Below the pieces are notes generated by a model that worked only from the letters and a program-made list of their open reading frames with translations, did not search any database and was not told where the DNA came from. Below are positions 5,294 through 6,509 of a stretch of DNA of 6,509 nucleotides, one piece after another. Made by a program: the position numbers and the translations under genes. The first letter of the stretch is position 1. Each line of letters begins with the position of its first letter. This DNA comes from an uncultured Bacteroidales bacterium (GTDB taxonomy: Bacteria; Bacteroidota; Bacteroidia; Bacteroidales; Muribaculaceae), in contig CAMWNL010000105.1 in NCBI GenBank assembly GCA_947175585.1, positions 1 to 6,509 on the forward strand. The letters are read 5' to 3'.

Positions 5294-6433
5294 TTATTTA
5301 GAAGCATTGTCGGGAACAAGAGAGGGATTGGCACGACGGTCAACGATGATGCGGGCAAGACGATCCATGATAGCCTGATTTTCAGGACAAGGATTCTCAA
5401 CGAAATCAAGGAGAAGATGAGAACCGGTGTAATAGGCTATCGCAGCATCGGTGAAGACATTATGGCGCCAGAAACCATCCATATAGGCGTTCATGCGGTC
5501 GTAAGACGAGTTTTCTTTCTGGAAAAGAGCGTTTTCGTCACATTCGAACTCCATGCCCATGCCATGCTGACGGGCGAGAGAGCAAGCTTCGTCGATACGC
5601 GAGTCGGGAATATTCTTGCTGAAGAAGTGGTTAGGCTGGTGATATACGATGTCGAAACCGAGGTCACGCCAGTTTTCGAATCCCTTAGCCTTGAAGTAAG
5701 GAATCCAGACGAACTGCAGACCTTTTTCGTGGATGTAGGGTGCGATGTGACGAGTGAAACCGTCAAGATGCCACATATCTTCGTCGACCCAATAGATACC
5801 GGTGAGCTCAAGATTGTTGAAACCTGCGTTAGCGAAACGGTCGGTAAGCTGGTCGAGATACCACTGACAGGCGATTTTAGCATCCTCGACTTTATCAAAA
5901 TCAAGCGCACGGCCATCGATTGTGCCCCAATCTTTCTGATGAGGAAGCGGAGTCGGGAGAGTAATGACAACTTTATGCTTGAAGCCCGGATCCCCGATTT
6001 CGGCTTTCTGAGTCTCGATAGCCGAGTTGAGTGCGTCGAGAGCTTTACCTTTTTCAAACATGCTGTCGAGATAACGCTGCCAGTCTTCCTGACGTGCGTC
6101 GCGTTTGCCGCTATAACCGGGAGCGTAGTTACACTCGGGGAGGTCGGCAAATTCGAGGAAGAGGAAGCCGTCGAAGAGCCAGTCTTTATGACCGTCGGCA
6201 AATTTATGAACCACATAAGGCTCGATCTGATCTTCGGTCCAGGGTATGCGCTGGCTGCCGCCCTGATATATTAAGGCGAGGTCACGAATCTGATTGATCG
6301 AAAAATTTTTCTCTGTGGATTGCCAAGCCGGTCCCTGATGATTATCAGGGACAGCTTTTTCAGAGCTACCACATGAGGTCATGAACGCAAGAGCAAAGGA
6401 CGAGAGGCTGACAGCAAGAAGTTTTAATTTCAT
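5294..6433 (-). CDS. DUF4855 domain lipoprotein, putative TIM-barrel glycan-active protein
   Basis: 379 residues; signal peptide MKLKLLAVSLSSFALAFMTSC with lipobox Cys21, so membrane-anchored. The body matches my recollection of DUF4855 along its length: ALIYQGG (53-59), DGFLFLEF (88-95), VVITLPTP (155-162), GIYWVDED (212-219), WIPYFKAKG (243-251), LGFDIVYHQPN (258-268) and GMGMEFECDEN (291-301), followed by YYTGSH (334-339). Strand-ending motifs rich in D, E, W and Y suggest a TIM barrel resembling glycoside hydrolases. Glu94, Asp217/Glu218 and Glu295/Glu297 are the acidic residues best placed for catalysis, but this is inference and I know no settled activity for the family. It heads the three-gene operon visible here. 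Only 76 bases lie upstream, where TACATTTT (6483-6476) is a weak -7 candidate without a good -33 box. Confidence 0.85.
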   Translation of the reverse strand: MKLKLLAVSLSSFALAFMTSCGSSEKAVPDNHQGPAWQSTEKNFSINQIRDLALIYQGGSQRIPWTEDQIEPYVVHKFADGHKDWLFDGFLFLEFADLPECNYAPGYSGKRDARQEDWQRYLDSMFEKGKALDALNSAIETQKAEIGDPGFKHKVVITLPTPLPHQKDWGTIDGRALDFDKVEDAKIACQWYLDQLTDRFANAGFNNLELTGIYWVDEDMWHLDGFTRHIAPYIHEKGLQFVWIPYFKAKGFENWRDLGFDIVYHQPNHFFSKNIPDSRIDEACSLARQHGMGMEFECDENALFQKENSSYDRMNAYMDGFWRHNVFTDAAIAYYTGSHLLLDFVENPCPENQAIMDRLARIIVDRRANPSLVPDNASK

Positions 6434-6509
6434 TTATAGGAAAATTTTTTAGGATATTTTGTGTTAGTTTTTTTGAAAATGTAGCGCTGTTTACCCGGAC
6501 GCACCAGGG
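6434..6509. other. Upstream edge of the DUF4855 operon
   Basis: Seventy-six AT-rich bases with no confident gene. On the minus strand TACATTTTC (6483-6475) matches seven of eight positions of the Bacteroides -7 element; the spot for a -33 box is at the window edge and reads CTGG. A preceding gene of the same operon just outside the window cannot be excluded. Confidence 0.3.

Noticed and set aside
4807..5301. 164-codon plus-strand frame over the tail-bearing paralogue gene
   Set aside because: Antisense shadow of a well-supported exported protein; no start context or motif.
5491..6216. 241-codon minus-strand frame overlapping the DUF4855 gene
   Set aside because: It is a shifted frame of the same gene with a Ser/Thr-heavy, low-complexity translation and no domain pattern.
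5246..6274. 342-codon open frame on the plus strand antisense to the DUF4855 gene
   Set aside because: It mirrors the DUF4855 frame, has no signal peptide, promoter or recognisable motif, and such long antisense frames arise from the host codon bias. The minus-strand protein is clearly the real one.
6430..6508. Possible 3' end of an upstream gene whose TGA overlaps the DUF4855 ATG
   Set aside because: The frame reads LVRPGKQRYIF followed by a Lys/Asn/Tyr-rich run typical of translated AT-rich spacer. With 26 codons at the window edge it cannot be told from chance.
6484..6509. Hairpin CCCTGG-TGCG-TCCGGG at the right edge on the minus strand
   Set aside because: Only four Watson-Crick pairs, one wobble and one mismatch, and the sequence is cut by the window end.
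1..6509. CRISPR array, tRNA, rRNA, insertion sequence or integrase gene
   Set aside because: No regularly spaced short repeats, no tRNA or rRNA-like segments and no transposase or integrase frame were seen on either strand.

Overview
The window looks like chromosomal DNA from a gut-type Bacteroidales (Bacteroides/Prevotella/Muribaculaceae sphere). The evidence is Bacteroidetes promoter boxes (TAnnTTTG with an upstream TTTG), no clear Shine-Dalgarno sequences, several lipoprotein signal peptides, DUF1573 and BF3164-like propeller proteins, a CBM48-CE1 type esterase, a DUF4855 protein, and a short C-terminal domain resembling type IX secretion sorting tails. The genus cannot be fixed from the sequence alone.

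Left part (1-1684, AT-rich, minus strand): a 55-bp perfect direct repeat (1-55 and 1630-1684) brackets a two-gene unit. The first gene is a short lipoprotein joining a TPR-lipoprotein-like N-terminus to a truncated DUF1573 domain. The second, overlapping it or starting just after it, is a BF3164-like six-bladed propeller lipoprotein. Each repeat copy carries a promoter-like -7 box, a GTG start and the first codons of the same lipoprotein signal peptide, so a second gene with the same 5' end leaves the window at the left edge. Near the centre of the repeat is an 8-bp inverted pair, TATCTTTG-N10-CAAAGATA.

Middle (1703-2955, plus strand): a well-formed Bacteroidetes promoter drives a secreted alpha/beta-hydrolase esterase with an N-terminal E-set/CBM48-like domain and a complete Ser-Asp-His triad, transcribed divergently from the left unit.

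Right part (3049-6433, minus strand): a compact three-gene operon, in transcription order a DUF4855 TIM-barrel-like lipoprotein, a 395-aa secreted protein of a family I do not recognise with a sorting-like tail, and its 328-aa paralogue lacking that tail. Spacings are 10 bp and then a 4-bp ATGA overlap. The operon ends at a strong hairpin terminator that also sits between it and the convergent esterase. DUF4855, the exported paralogues and the esterase together suggest glycan processing at the cell envelope, but the substrate is not visible and no SusC/SusD pair lies in the window.

The items most worth a second look are the repeat-bracketed lipoprotein cassette and the uncharacterised paralogue pair attached to DUF4855.
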